Assembly (NCBI RefSeq): GCF_030813055.1
Contig: NZ_JAUSTW010000008.1
Coordinates: forward strand, 1 to 64,000
From: Neobacillus ginsengisoli
GTDB lineage: Bacteria > Bacillota > Bacilli > Bacillales_B > DSM-18226
Length of the DNA stretch: 64,000 bases
Direction of reading: 5' to 3'
Of this stretch, positions 27,104 to 37,198 are shown one piece after another (position 1 is the first letter of the stretch; every line of letters starts with the position of its first letter). A program made the translations under genes and the position numbers. Below the pieces are notes generated by a model, which saw nothing but the letters and a program-made list of their open reading frames with translations, ran no database searches and had not been told where the DNA came from.

Positions 27104-27552
27104 ATAATACCACCTTTAATACAGGTAATGTCAAGTTTTTTTCAACTCAATTACATTTGTAGTCTGATAATTACAATATTAGAGATCAGAAATTTGGTAA
27201 CTTGATCAAATATCTTTTTAATTAAATTTTTCTTACTAACCAATTTTAATCGGATTAGTAAAATTAAAACTAATTTGATTCTGTATCATAGGACAAGCTT
27301 ATCCAAATGTTTACAAAAATATCCACTTTCTCTATTGAGAATATTTTCTATATAATATTTTTACTATTCCATTCATACAATGGGAATTTTTGTATCTAAA
27401 AATGTATTGGTTATATTTATGCTAAACTACAAGCTTTAAAGTGATGATTTGATTAAATCCTTTATTTCATAGGGCACATTCATCTTCAATCTAAATATTA
27501 AATAATTTTATAATACTTAGAAATAAAACTTTTACTTAAAATTAAAAAAAAT
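27104..27552. other. AT-rich gene-free spacer
   Basis: About 450 bases of very AT-rich sequence with many stops in all frames. No gene or structured RNA seen. It marks the downstream border of the Dpt-type operon. Confidence 0.5.
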
Positions 27553-27593
27553 AAAAAACCACATATAGGAAGTTACTCCTTAATGTGGTTTTT
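27553..27593 (-). terminator. Terminator of the Dpt/DUF4007 defence operon
   Basis: AAAAACCACAT pairs with ATGTGGTTTTT around an inner AGGAAGT/ACTCCT stem. A T-run follows on the minus strand, 53 bases beyond the PAPS-reductase-like gene. Confidence 0.85.
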
Positions 27594-27645
27594 GAATTAA
27601 ATTTTATTACAATATATAAATTCCTATACATCTGTACAGAAAATT

Positions 27646-28479
27646 TTATGAAAATGCACAAACACAAGGTACAGTATCATCAGGTTTTTGTAAGAAGTTT
27701 TCTACCCCTTCTTTTTCTAGTACCTCTCGATATTCTCGAAGAGTATACGGTCCGCCATCCTTCTTTAATATAGATACATCTTTTTCAAAATGTTTTCTGA
27801 AGTTTTCTTCCATTTCTTCTTGTTCCGCATATCGATCAGGCCAAATTGCATATAGTAATGCGTAATGCTGGAAACCACCTCTTACACATCGGCCTCCACA
27901 GTTCGCGTGAGAAAAGCCTTTTATTCCCAGCTCCGGTCTTAATTTCTCTGCTATGGAATACATTCTAGGCAATTTAATTCCCCACTCGTCTTCTATAATT
28001 GATTTAACATCAATATCTGCTCTAAATGTTTCTATCATAGGAAAACGGGTTTGAATTGGTTCGACTGGACGATGCTCATAAAATTCTTTAAGGTTATCTG
28101 CACGATGTGACTCGTGGGGGCCTATTCCAAAATAAAGGATAGGTTCTAAGTTGTGTACATCTCGTAACTCTTCAAGAAAAACTATAGTTTGATAAACTTT
28201 TAATTCCTCAGAGCATTTTGCTAAACGTGAATTACCTAAGAATCTATAATCGTAGAAAACTTCTTCGGGAGTTCTGCCATCTATTCGTTCAGTAATTTCT
28301 AGTCCAATATAATCAGCTATCTCGTCCATAAAACGATAATTGTCCACATCTTCCCATAAAGTGTTTGTGAAGAACAAAATACAATTTTCTCGTCCATATG
28401 CTTGAACCATATTATAAGCGACATATGCACTGGCAGCCCCGCCACTAAACATTGCAACATGTACTGTTTTTCTTTCCAT
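27646..28479 (-). CDS. PAPS-reductase-like PP-loop ATP pyrophosphatase
   Basis: Last gene of the defence operon, 277 aa. The N-terminal PP-loop FSGGAAS (11-17) binds ATP in adenine-nucleotide alpha-hydrolases such as PAPS reductase and DndC. Five candidate ligands or catalytic Cys follow: C89 (AKCSEE), C194 and C198 (NCGGRC), C272 and C274 (PCVC), a set that could hold an iron-sulfur cluster. DndC, the phosphorothioation enzyme, is normally near 500 aa, so this is a shorter relative rather than DndC itself. It starts 12 bases after the ATPase stop, with GGCGGAGA as ribosome binding site. Inference: it adds or senses a sulfur or adenylyl modification. Confidence 0.75.
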   Translation of the reverse strand: MERKTVHVAMFSGGAASAYVAYNMVQAYGRENCILFFTNTLWEDVDNYRFMDEIADYIGLEITERIDGRTPEEVFYDYRFLGNSRLAKCSEELKVYQTIVFLEELRDVHNLEPILYFGIGPHESHRADNLKEFYEHRPVEPIQTRFPMIETFRADIDVKSIIEDEWGIKLPRMYSIAEKLRPELGIKGFSHANCGGRCVRGGFQHYALLYAIWPDRYAEQEEMEENFRKHFEKDVSILKKDGGPYTLREYREVLEKEGVENFLQKPDDTVPCVCAFS

Positions 28480-28491
28480 ATAATCTCCGCC

Positions 28492-31400
28492 TTATTCAAT
28501 AAACTCATCAATTAGTTTAAAAATTAGGTATTCTGTTTCTTCTTTAGTAACATTTCTACCTGCATTTTTAATCATTCTCTGAACATTTCTATATATTGTC
28601 TCAGATTTTGTTGAAAGTTGGACCTTATTAATAGTCTTAATTGTTCCATTTAATGAAATTCGGATAAAATCTCCAGCATTTTCGTTTTTATCAAAGGTAG
28701 ATTTATATTCTGACTTCAACTGGTTTAAGAACAATGAGTAGGTTGCATCAGACCAATTTACAAGGTCAATCCCTATAAAGCTAAGAATAAAATTCTCTAG
28801 CCAACTATTCGTTTCATTACATTTTAAAATACTTTTAACTAAGTTATTTTTCTTTTTGTTCTCTGGAGTTTGTTCACTAGCCCAACTAAAAAGTTCCTTA
28901 AAGTTTGAAGTATTCGTTAGCCTAAGAATCTCATCTTCTAGCTCTGCTTTGTATAATTTATAATGGCTTTCCAATTCAAACTTATGGTGTAATAGCATGT
29001 CTATTTTGTTTCCGAACCTATTAAATAGCTGTGTGAGTGATTCCTGGGGATTTATCTCACTTCTTCGTATTGTCTCTTTCAACCAAACTAATTCATTTGG
29101 TACACTGTTTGTAATTTGTGTGATTCTTGGAAGTTTTCTTAACCATGTTAAAATCGAATTATTTAATCTTAAGACCATTGGTTTGTTTTTAACAAGATCG
29201 TTCTCGTATTCTCCGAAAAACTCTTCAAGAACTTTGAAAAATTCTTTGTATTGAATGTCAAAATTATAATAAACAAATGAGTATTCAGAAGAATCATCAA
29301 ACATCTTGTATAATTTTTCCCCATTAATTCCAGAAACAAAAAGATCATTTCTGTAAAACATGATTTGATCCCATTTATCCCTAAGTAAAGCAACAAGATA
29401 TATAGGTATTAATGGTTCCCTAATTCCAAATGGTGATTCAGTCATTATTTTAAAAAATTCATGGAGAGTTCCGGTATTTTTTTGCTCAATATAATTAATT
29501 AAGACACTGCGAAGATGTGATAATTCTTTGTTTTCTATATCGTTAAGATTAGAAATATTTAGCTGGTTATTCTTAAAAATAGTTGCATAAATCAAATAAT
29601 CTGGACCCTGTCCTTCTATTCCAAACCCATTTTGATAAGGGTTATTAATTATATGATCGAGAACACCCTGTCCAGCTTTTCGCTGAACATTATTTACGAT
29701 TCTTCTATTGAAGGAATCATTCCTAACTTCTGGAGTAAGCGAGAAATTCTCAAACATAATTTTGCTCAACATATTCTCAAGATGGATTTCACTAGAAAGT
29801 GAAATTACTTTCCCAGTATAGATCCATATCATGTCTTTGCCATAAGATACATATTTTGAAAGAAAGTCATTAATAATAAAATCTAAATCTTCTCTTTTTA
29901 ACAACAGTTCCTGTTTCAAATTCTTATCTGAATTTAACAATTCAGCATCAATTAAAAGTGCTTCTATCATCGAATACTCTGTTAATTGTTCTTCAATAGC
30001 TGTGAACGGTAACCGAGATATGCAGAAAATAGACAGTGGATCGCTTACCTTCTTTATTTCTTCTGTTAGTAAATTTATTTCACTAGTTTTTTCAATTAAA
30101 ATATAGTAAACTACTGCATCTGCTTTTGTTTTTTCTCTCAAGCTCTTCCAATCAATTTCTTCTTTTGTTAGTTGAGAGCTTAATATGAATTTTACACGTG
30201 CATAACGAGTTATACTTTTCTGATCATTATATTCATTAGCGAAAAAGAAATGTTTTGGCAAACAATTTTCTAAAACTGATAAACGTGTTTTTCTTGTTGG
30301 TGGAGATTTTGCAGCTCGCTCATTTAAAAGTTCCTCTATTTGAAAAGAACTTCCTTCGAGTAGCTCCCAATAACCTAAAACCCAGTTATACCTAATTATC
30401 TTTAATATTGAAAGTTCTTTTAATAGAGTTGAAATTGTTTCAACGTTGATATTTAATGCAAAGCACAAAAATTCTGTATCTAGTTTAATTTTTGATTGTA
30501 GGCCAGCTAATTGCCATAGAGTAATCAATTTTAAAAGGTTCAAGGCAGGTGTATTACTTTCTAAATTTGGCGTTTTTGTGATTAAATTTTTATAAATTCT
30601 TAGTGAATCTATTTCCTCCCTACTTGTATCTAGATCGTATATATTAGGGAAAAAATAACTAAATAAATCAGACGCTAAATAAAAGCTATTTGTTTTGCTC
30701 AAGTGATTTAATAAACCACCAGTTTCATTACTCTCTAAAAATGTAAATAAGGTTCTTTCATTTTGACCAAAACTATTAGATAAAAAAGGTAGTAGAAAGA
30801 GAGCAACAGGATGGACAGGATATATTCCTTCAACGATAATCTTCTCTAGTTCTTTTTGATTTAGTTCAGGGAATAAAGGGAATTTTCTAAGGTACTGGAT
30901 TAAACTTTTGTTTGTTTCACAATTAATTGTATTTTTATGTCCTAGCCCTTGAATAATTATCTCGGCTAACCTAATAAAGGTTGATTTATCGCTTTCAACG
31001 TAATAAACTTTAAACCTCTTTTCAATTCTTTGAAATTCGTTTCTAATTTCTTCACTTATTAAACTGAAATATTGACTTAGATTGCGATGTGTTATTAAAA
31101 GGAGATGAAAATTCTCACACGAATGATCAATTAATTCAGCTAAGTCTTGTAAATCTTGCATTGTTTCATGAATTTCTCGAGTATCTAAAGTTTGCAATAA
31201 TCGACCAAATTCATCATATGTAATAAATAGGCCAATATTTTGCTTATCTAATTCTTTTAATACATGGATTATCTGATCCGTAAAGCTTTCATTAAATTCG
31301 AGCACGAATTTAGAGCCTGCTGTAAGTTGTGGGTAAATAGAAATAAACCAATCTACCTCAACCTTTTCCTGATTCATGATAGCAAGTCTCCAAATGTTTA

Positions 31401-31938
31401 ATTCCTTATTATTTTCACGAAGAAGTTTCTTAAATTCTTTATAAGTTTTAGGAAACTTATTTTCCCATAGGTTTACAGTTTCGAGAATCTTACCATATTG
31501 ACCTGGTAGAACTATATTAATATGATTTTCATTTATTGTTTTAATTATAGAATTTAACAAAGCCTCACGAAAACGACCTTCAAAGCCATTAAGTACAACT
31601 GTCAAATATTTTTTTTCTAGCTTATCTACTACTTGCAATTCTTTATAAATATCATCGTGAACTTTATCAAATTTTTTAGTTAATGATCCAAGTGTCCATG
31701 AATCTATCTTTTTAGAAGTAATATTTCCAACAATAGTTGCGATTAAAGACTTACCCGTTCCGTACGGACCAACGATAATATGAGATCTTTTATTTTTTGT
31801 GTCATTAAACCCTTTAAGTAATCCTAAAAGAGATTGTGCATGAGATGGTGTAGGTAGGTAACGATCTACAAATTCTTTTTTACCTAAATCAAATTTAATA
31901 TTTACACTTGTCTTAAAACTATTAACTTTAGTAGACAT
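28492..31938 (-). CDS. Large P-loop ATPase B, BrxC-like layout (1148 aa)
   Basis: Residues 57-64 are a Walker A (GPYGTGKS) and 242-246 a Walker B written DEFGR. A YPVHPVALFLLPFLS block followed by RTLFTFLES lies near 390-430, as in large BrxC/DUF499-like defence ATPases. The rest is helical without recognisable nuclease motifs. ATG 31938 is preferred to an ATG 19 codons upstream, because the upstream part overlaps the previous gene heavily; even so the two overlap by 11 bases. It shares GPYGTGKS, VVLNG, DEFGR and HPV/HPL landmarks in order with the ATPase at 32918, so the two are paralogues. Confidence 0.8.
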   Translation of the reverse strand: MSTKVNSFKTSVNIKFDLGKKEFVDRYLPTPSHAQSLLGLLKGFNDTKNKRSHIIVGPYGTGKSLIATIVGNITSKKIDSWTLGSLTKKFDKVHDDIYKELQVVDKLEKKYLTVVLNGFEGRFREALLNSIIKTINENHINIVLPGQYGKILETVNLWENKFPKTYKEFKKLLRENNKELNIWRLAIMNQEKVEVDWFISIYPQLTAGSKFVLEFNESFTDQIIHVLKELDKQNIGLFITYDEFGRLLQTLDTREIHETMQDLQDLAELIDHSCENFHLLLITHRNLSQYFSLISEEIRNEFQRIEKRFKVYYVESDKSTFIRLAEIIIQGLGHKNTINCETNKSLIQYLRKFPLFPELNQKELEKIIVEGIYPVHPVALFLLPFLSNSFGQNERTLFTFLESNETGGLLNHLSKTNSFYLASDLFSYFFPNIYDLDTSREEIDSLRIYKNLITKTPNLESNTPALNLLKLITLWQLAGLQSKIKLDTEFLCFALNINVETISTLLKELSILKIIRYNWVLGYWELLEGSSFQIEELLNERAAKSPPTRKTRLSVLENCLPKHFFFANEYNDQKSITRYARVKFILSSQLTKEEIDWKSLREKTKADAVVYYILIEKTSEINLLTEEIKKVSDPLSIFCISRLPFTAIEEQLTEYSMIEALLIDAELLNSDKNLKQELLLKREDLDFIINDFLSKYVSYGKDMIWIYTGKVISLSSEIHLENMLSKIMFENFSLTPEVRNDSFNRRIVNNVQRKAGQGVLDHIINNPYQNGFGIEGQGPDYLIYATIFKNNQLNISNLNDIENKELSHLRSVLINYIEQKNTGTLHEFFKIMTESPFGIREPLIPIYLVALLRDKWDQIMFYRNDLFVSGINGEKLYKMFDDSSEYSFVYYNFDIQYKEFFKVLEEFFGEYENDLVKNKPMVLRLNNSILTWLRKLPRITQITNSVPNELVWLKETIRRSEINPQESLTQLFNRFGNKIDMLLHHKFELESHYKLYKAELEDEILRLTNTSNFKELFSWASEQTPENKKKNNLVKSILKCNETNSWLENFILSFIGIDLVNWSDATYSLFLNQLKSEYKSTFDKNENAGDFIRISLNGTIKTINKVQLSTKSETIYRNVQRMIKNAGRNVTKEETEYLIFKLIDEFIE

Positions 31939-32812
31939 GCAGTATTTCAACCTTTCGGGAATATTCTTCCTTAAGAAATTCCAGTGAACTAACATTTGGA
32001 ATTCGAATCAGATCTAAATTATTAGTTCTTATAAAGCTTAAAGAGTACTTTTCTTTTCTGGATAATTCAGTTAATGCATTTACAATAGCAGCTCTAGTCA
32101 TATTAAATACTTTGCCCCATAAGCCAGGAAGGTTTACTAATTCCTCCACAGATACACTGTCAGTATTTTGTTTGGACTTGTATTCTAAAAGTACGTACAT
32201 TAAAGCTGTAAGACCGATTTGCGAAGCCGATAAATTCCGCTTATATACAAACCCCTTCTTTTCTTCTAGTAATACTAGTTTACTAAGCGGACTTTGTATT
32301 ACCTCTTCTGGATCAATATTGCTTTGACCAGAAGTATACAACTTTATTAAACAATCAATATCTTTCTTAAGTGAATTATTAGAAAAGGGTTTGTTTTCAT
32401 TTTCTTTTACCCATTCAATAAACTCGGAGGTAAGATTTTCCTTTGTAGATATTGTTTCATTAAACTTATTAAAAACCCAAAACCACGCGGTACTAGGATC
32501 TTTTTCTCTGCACATATGAAAATGAAGAATAGAAGCAGTATCTTGAAATTTAACAAATTTATCGTACCTAAAAAACAATTCTCCAAATTCCGTAATTAGA
32601 TGAATCTTTTTTCTATCATCATTAAAAACTTCTTCGACAACGCCGGTAGCAACTGCCCAATATCTGAGTGATTGTACCATATTTTTACCTAGCCCAATTT
32701 TTTCGAAGGCTTCTTTATCATAAAAAAATCTCGGATCTTCTCTCAAAAATCTTATCGCTTTATTTAACCATCTATCTCTCAAATAAAAGCTTTGATGTTG
32801 ACCATAACCCAT
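31928..32812 (-). CDS. DUF4007 protein, copy 2
   Basis: Protein of about 294 aa from ATG 32812 (GGGAG upstream); 20 codons of open frame precede it without support. The N-terminus GYGQHQSFYLRDRWLNKAIR and the block IGLGKNMVQSLRYWAVATGV are the signature of DUF4007, a predicted DNA-binding helical family repeatedly found beside phosphorothioation and PAPS-reductase genes. It overlaps the ATPase downstream by 11 bases, implying a stoichiometric pair. It follows two tandem hairpins that separate it from the first DUF4007/ATPase pair. Confidence 0.82.
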   Translation of the reverse strand: MGYGQHQSFYLRDRWLNKAIRFLREDPRFFYDKEAFEKIGLGKNMVQSLRYWAVATGVVEEVFNDDRKKIHLITEFGELFFRYDKFVKFQDTASILHFHMCREKDPSTAWFWVFNKFNETISTKENLTSEFIEWVKENENKPFSNNSLKKDIDCLIKLYTSGQSNIDPEEVIQSPLSKLVLLEEKKGFVYKRNLSASQIGLTALMYVLLEYKSKQNTDSVSVEELVNLPGLWGKVFNMTRAAIVNALTELSRKEKYSLSFIRTNNLDLIRIPNVSSLEFLKEEYSRKVEILHVY

Positions 32813-32831
32813 AAGGAACTCCCTTTCATGT

Positions 32832-32901
32832 GCACTACTGGAGAAAATCCTCCAGTAGTGCATACTGTACAAAAGAATGCATCTAGAAAAATTCTAGATG
32901 C
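32832..32901 (-). promoter_or_regulatory. Two tandem perfect hairpins inside the operon
   Basis: In transcription order: GCATCTAGAA / TTCTAGATGC (32879-32901, 10-bp stem), then GCACTACTGGAG / CTCCAGTAGTGC (32832-32861, 12-bp stem). Both are perfect. Neither is followed by a strong T-run on the minus strand, and the second lies just before the ribosome binding site of the DUF4007 gene. They may be attenuator, processing or stability elements that set the ratio of the two halves. Confidence 0.7.
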
Positions 32902-32917
32902 TTAGTATTCTGCTAAA

Positions 32918-35900
32918 TTAACTTCTTACGCTTAGCAAAGATACTATTTTATCATAACAGAATTTTTTTTGTTCTTCTGTCAAATTGTTAAATAAACTGA
33001 GAACGCCATCGACAGAAAGTTCATTCAAACGCAACATAACTTGGTTGCGCATTTTTTTGAAATTATCGATTGATATTGGACTTAGAAAATGCGGCAAAAC
33101 CGTAGTATCATTGAGCCATATATTACACTCTGTTACATCCCAACCTATCTCAGAGTTCAGCTGCTTTAAATACCTATTAACCCACTTAGTTTCTAATTCA
33201 TTAAGATGATTTATCATTTGTTCTCTATTTGATTCTAGCAGTGGAATAAAATCAATATCTGATTCAACTTCATTCCATTTATTTTCTAATGTTGCTAGCT
33301 CTGATAATAATTCTTCACGTATATCCTTTAATTCTTCAAGTATATCGACATCATTCAAGAAATTTTGTAAATCATTTGCACTTTGCTCTATACTTACCCT
33401 ATCTTCTTCCTTTATAGTTCTAGCTAAAAGTTTCTTGGCTTTCTTTAAAACTTCTTGGCTTAACCTAATATCAGAAAGATCGAAGAATGAGTCATAAACT
33501 TGAGTAATTTCCTCAGTTAATCTATCTATATAAGAAGAAATAAGCTCTACACGAGGTTCTAGTTTATCAAGGTAACTATCTAAATAATTACGATCTACGT
33601 TATGACCTAGAATGAAATCAATAAGTTCTTGTCCCTCTTTTTTAAAATTATTAAGTTGTTCAAAGCCTGTATTCTCTGTTGGAACACTTTTCCTCAAATA
33701 TTCTTTAACATTCCCATTAATATTTTGTAATTTGTGAACAACTGAGAGATCATCTAATATTTTTTCTAGTTTGGTTTGCGTTTTCCTTGCTTCCTCTTTA
33801 TAATCATATTTTCTTAATAATTTAATGATTTCTTTTACCCATTTTTCAAATAGAGTAACTTGACCAATATTTTGACACTTCAGTTTTATTAGCCAATCTT
33901 TAAATTCTTTCTCTATAAATGCATGTGAACCTTGAATTAAATTGTCGGCAATTTCAGTATGTTTTTCATTAAAAACGTATCTGTTTGATTCTTCGATCGG
34001 TCCATTAATTCCTTCGCATTTTTCAATAACCTCTAATATTTTTTTCAGGTCTTTATCGCTTTTTGCTTGTGAATATTTATCCCTTACTGCTGCAATGGAT
34101 CTTGTTGTTTTATCATAGAGGTTCATCCCTAAATCAAGAATCATCTCCATATGTGCAACTTTATCTTCCATTTCTTCTGGAATATCTTCCTCTTTTTTTA
34201 GATGCTCTAATTCTTTTTTCAATACAGGGCATTGGTCCACATCGTTATTTCTTTCAACTTTAAGCGACAAATTTAGATATCGGGATGATAATTCATCCAC
34301 ATTCACTTTTACAATGGTCGTTTCCAGGAGTCTTAATAAATTAACTTCTTTATCAAGATAAATCTCTTGTCCCCATTCTTCTAATCTTAAACGCTCATCA
34401 TTAATATTAACACGAGTTTCAAACTTCTTCTGTGCTAAATATACCGCAATCAATAAGGCCAGAGAATAGTCATTTAAACCGAAAGGAGGTTTCTGATATT
34501 GATCAAATATATTATTAACAGGAATTGATTCGTTCCTTTCTAACTCCTCATCCAACTTATTAAAAATTCTCTTTACCTTCCTATACGTTGGTGAAATAAG
34601 TTGATAGTTATTATTTAGGACACCCCATGCACCAGCTTTACCATCAAATAGAACCTCTTCAATTCTATTTTTAATATCGGATGTCTCTGAATGAATCATT
34701 TGATAATTCATTCCTGCTAGTACTAATCTTGCTACTCTAGAAAGACCCTTCTTGGGAGTAGCTAAAGTTTTTCCAGTAAAGCCAGTAAAAGGGAAAGGAA
34801 TTATGTTAGGATACAATTGGTCTAATTGATCTTCAGCATACCTGTTTAAACGATTACTTGTTTTATCGATGCCACTCTCTGTTATAACTAGTCTTTGACT
34901 AGCGAGATTATTAAATTTATCTTTGACTAGCATTTCATTTTTTGAAATATAATCCGGAATAAATCTTGCATACTTTAGCTTTTCTTCTTCAGTAAATAAT
35001 TTCGATATTTGATAATCTAAAATTGAGTTATAAAACATTCCTTCTCTATCATCGAGGATAAAGAACAAAATTGGAATCTCTTTAAATTTTAACTTGTGTA
35101 ATAATTTCTGAACGGATTTTAACTTATCACTTTCTTCACTTTTAGGTACGTATATCCAAAATACTTTCCCTTTAGGTAATTCTGGTGTTGTAGACATCTC
35201 GAATTCATTTTTTAAGGAAATAAGAAACTCATTAATAATTTCGTCTAAATGTATTATATGTTGAGTGTACTTCCATTCATTTGAAACAATATAGTTACGT
35301 TGTCCAAAAGAGGTTTCAATATTATCTAATTTCAGTAAATCTTTAGTGGTACTTTGAAAAACTAATTTTAAATCAAGATCAATTTTATTTTTTTTCTTTT
35401 GAATTAATCTTTTAAAATCATTTATTCCTGTGGCATCAGAAACAAAATCATAGACATTTGCAGTTTCATCAAAGCTGATAACACCATAATCATTCTCGAG
35501 AATAGATAGAGAAGCATCTACTTCCTTTTCAGATAATCCAGATGCATAAATCAGTGCTATTTTTACATCCTGTAAGGATTTTGTTCTAAATCTGCCTATT
35601 CTCAATAATAGGTTTGCAGCAAGAACTGCCTTTTGTCTTTCATCTAATTTATCTCCGTATTTAATCAGAATTTGATTAAAGAGTATACAATATTCACTCT
35701 GTTTCCGTTCGTCTTGTTCTGCAGCTAACAACTCTTGGAAGAAATCAGATTGTATTATTGAGATCCCAGGAATAAAAGGTAAGTCACCGAAATCATGTAA
35801 TTTTACATCACCAAAATTTTCAATTTGTTTATCTAAAAAAGTTAAAGAAGAACGTTGTTGTAGCCAGCTGGAAAGGTTTGATAACATCCACGTTGTCAAA

Positions 35901-37183
35901 GGGTGTAAAGGATATATACCTTCTAAAATAACTTTTCTAAATTGATTAAATTCCTTCCACACACTTGATTCTTGAGCTGATGGCAACCAAGATAATAATC
36001 GTTTATGAAATTCTCTCCAGTATTGAGTTTCATTTTCTTTATTGAGTTTGTTTTCAATTATTTCTTTAAATGTCTTTGTGTTAGTTCTCTCAATTAAATT
36101 TGCAAAGATTGTTTCTAAATTGGAAGATAAGTGTATCTTTTCACTTGCTTCATAACGCCCAACATAACGGTTTATGTTAGAGGACCGATCTACCCTGGTA
36201 AGATAAGTTTTTAAGTCCGATTGAATGAAACCAACAAAAAGTATCTTATCAGAACTATCTTGTACAGCCTCGTAAATTTGCTGAAGGGCCGAATCTCCTG
36301 CTCTTGTTGGATATGAGGATGCAAACTCAATGTAACGTCCAAATTCATCAAATAAAACAAGGACTTTATTAAATTGATTTCTATCTCCACAAAGTGTTTG
36401 AGATATTTTAAGCAAAACATCACCTGCAGAAACTCCCTCATCCCATCGAATAAAAGTTCCATTAACATATTCATAAACGACGTTTATTACTTCAAAAACT
36501 TGTGTATCCTGTAAGATATTTTCAATAAGGTATTCTTTTAATTGAGATAATGGTAGGTGCGGAAGTAATTCTTTCGCATTTTTTTCATATAAATCCCGAA
36601 AAGTATTAAAAGTATTTTTCACAAAATTCTTGGCAATGTCGTAAGATTTAGTCAATGTTTGTAGGAATGTCGAATCCACATTATGAATAGCTAAGGCCTT
36701 TTGTGTTGCATTTAATATTTCATAATTTAAATTGAAATCCTTCATACCATTTAAAACAAGAACTAGGTTGGGTTTATTGATAAGAGTAGTCACTTCGTTC
36801 TCAATTCTTTTGTCCACTTTATTTAAATTTGTTAGGACATTACTTGAACTTTGTGGACTTCCAAATAATGCGGCTAAAGTTACAGCTAAATGGGATTTGC
36901 CTGTACCATAAGGAGCAATTGTCATGACAAAGTTTGAACCGTTTGTCTCGCCATATAATTTATTAGCTATTATGTTAGTAAAACTAGCTGTATCTACTAA
37001 TTTATGACTTTTATAAACAATATCAGCTTCACTTACACCAAAATACTCTGGTCCATGGAAAACAAAGCTTTTTGCAACATCTATTTGTTTCTCTTTTTGA
37101 TAATACCAGTCAACTTGAACAGCACCATTAAAATATAGCTCTTTTTTAAATCGTAATATATCTTTAATTTTATGTCCTTCCAT
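32918..37183 (-). CDS. Large P-loop ATPase A, BrxC-like layout with coiled-coil tail (1421 aa)
   Basis: Walker A APYGTGKS at 90-97, Walker B DEFGR at 279-283, then a YPLHPLTTWMLSNLSSWL block near 420 and SSLTFLD. A long charged C-terminal half (about 1000-1350) is rich in heptad-like coiled-coil sequence. It is paralogous to ATPase B but longer by the tail. Large ATPases of this design act as loaders or motors in BREX and phosphorothioation-linked defence; none of the catalytic motifs of nucleases is seen. It starts 15 bases after the DUF4007-like gene. Confidence 0.82.
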   Translation of the reverse strand: MEGHKIKDILRFKKELYFNGAVQVDWYYQKEKQIDVAKSFVFHGPEYFGVSEADIVYKSHKLVDTASFTNIIANKLYGETNGSNFVMTIAPYGTGKSHLAVTLAALFGSPQSSSNVLTNLNKVDKRIENEVTTLINKPNLVLVLNGMKDFNLNYEILNATQKALAIHNVDSTFLQTLTKSYDIAKNFVKNTFNTFRDLYEKNAKELLPHLPLSQLKEYLIENILQDTQVFEVINVVYEYVNGTFIRWDEGVSAGDVLLKISQTLCGDRNQFNKVLVLFDEFGRYIEFASSYPTRAGDSALQQIYEAVQDSSDKILFVGFIQSDLKTYLTRVDRSSNINRYVGRYEASEKIHLSSNLETIFANLIERTNTKTFKEIIENKLNKENETQYWREFHKRLLSWLPSAQESSVWKEFNQFRKVILEGIYPLHPLTTWMLSNLSSWLQQRSSLTFLDKQIENFGDVKLHDFGDLPFIPGISIIQSDFFQELLAAEQDERKQSEYCILFNQILIKYGDKLDERQKAVLAANLLLRIGRFRTKSLQDVKIALIYASGLSEKEVDASLSILENDYGVISFDETANVYDFVSDATGINDFKRLIQKKKNKIDLDLKLVFQSTTKDLLKLDNIETSFGQRNYIVSNEWKYTQHIIHLDEIINEFLISLKNEFEMSTTPELPKGKVFWIYVPKSEESDKLKSVQKLLHKLKFKEIPILFFILDDREGMFYNSILDYQISKLFTEEEKLKYARFIPDYISKNEMLVKDKFNNLASQRLVITESGIDKTSNRLNRYAEDQLDQLYPNIIPFPFTGFTGKTLATPKKGLSRVARLVLAGMNYQMIHSETSDIKNRIEEVLFDGKAGAWGVLNNNYQLISPTYRKVKRIFNKLDEELERNESIPVNNIFDQYQKPPFGLNDYSLALLIAVYLAQKKFETRVNINDERLRLEEWGQEIYLDKEVNLLRLLETTIVKVNVDELSSRYLNLSLKVERNNDVDQCPVLKKELEHLKKEEDIPEEMEDKVAHMEMILDLGMNLYDKTTRSIAAVRDKYSQAKSDKDLKKILEVIEKCEGINGPIEESNRYVFNEKHTEIADNLIQGSHAFIEKEFKDWLIKLKCQNIGQVTLFEKWVKEIIKLLRKYDYKEEARKTQTKLEKILDDLSVVHKLQNINGNVKEYLRKSVPTENTGFEQLNNFKKEGQELIDFILGHNVDRNYLDSYLDKLEPRVELISSYIDRLTEEITQVYDSFFDLSDIRLSQEVLKKAKKLLARTIKEEDRVSIEQSANDLQNFLNDVDILEELKDIREELLSELATLENKWNEVESDIDFIPLLESNREQMINHLNELETKWVNRYLKQLNSEIGWDVTECNIWLNDTTVLPHFLSPISIDNFKKMRNQVMLRLNELSVDGVLSLFNNLTEEQKKFCYDKIVSLLSVRS

Positions 37184-37198
37184 ACCCTATATCCCCCG

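Noticed and set aside
36211..36474. 87-codon minus-strand frame in the ATPase A region
   Set aside because: An alternate-frame shadow of the large ATPase.
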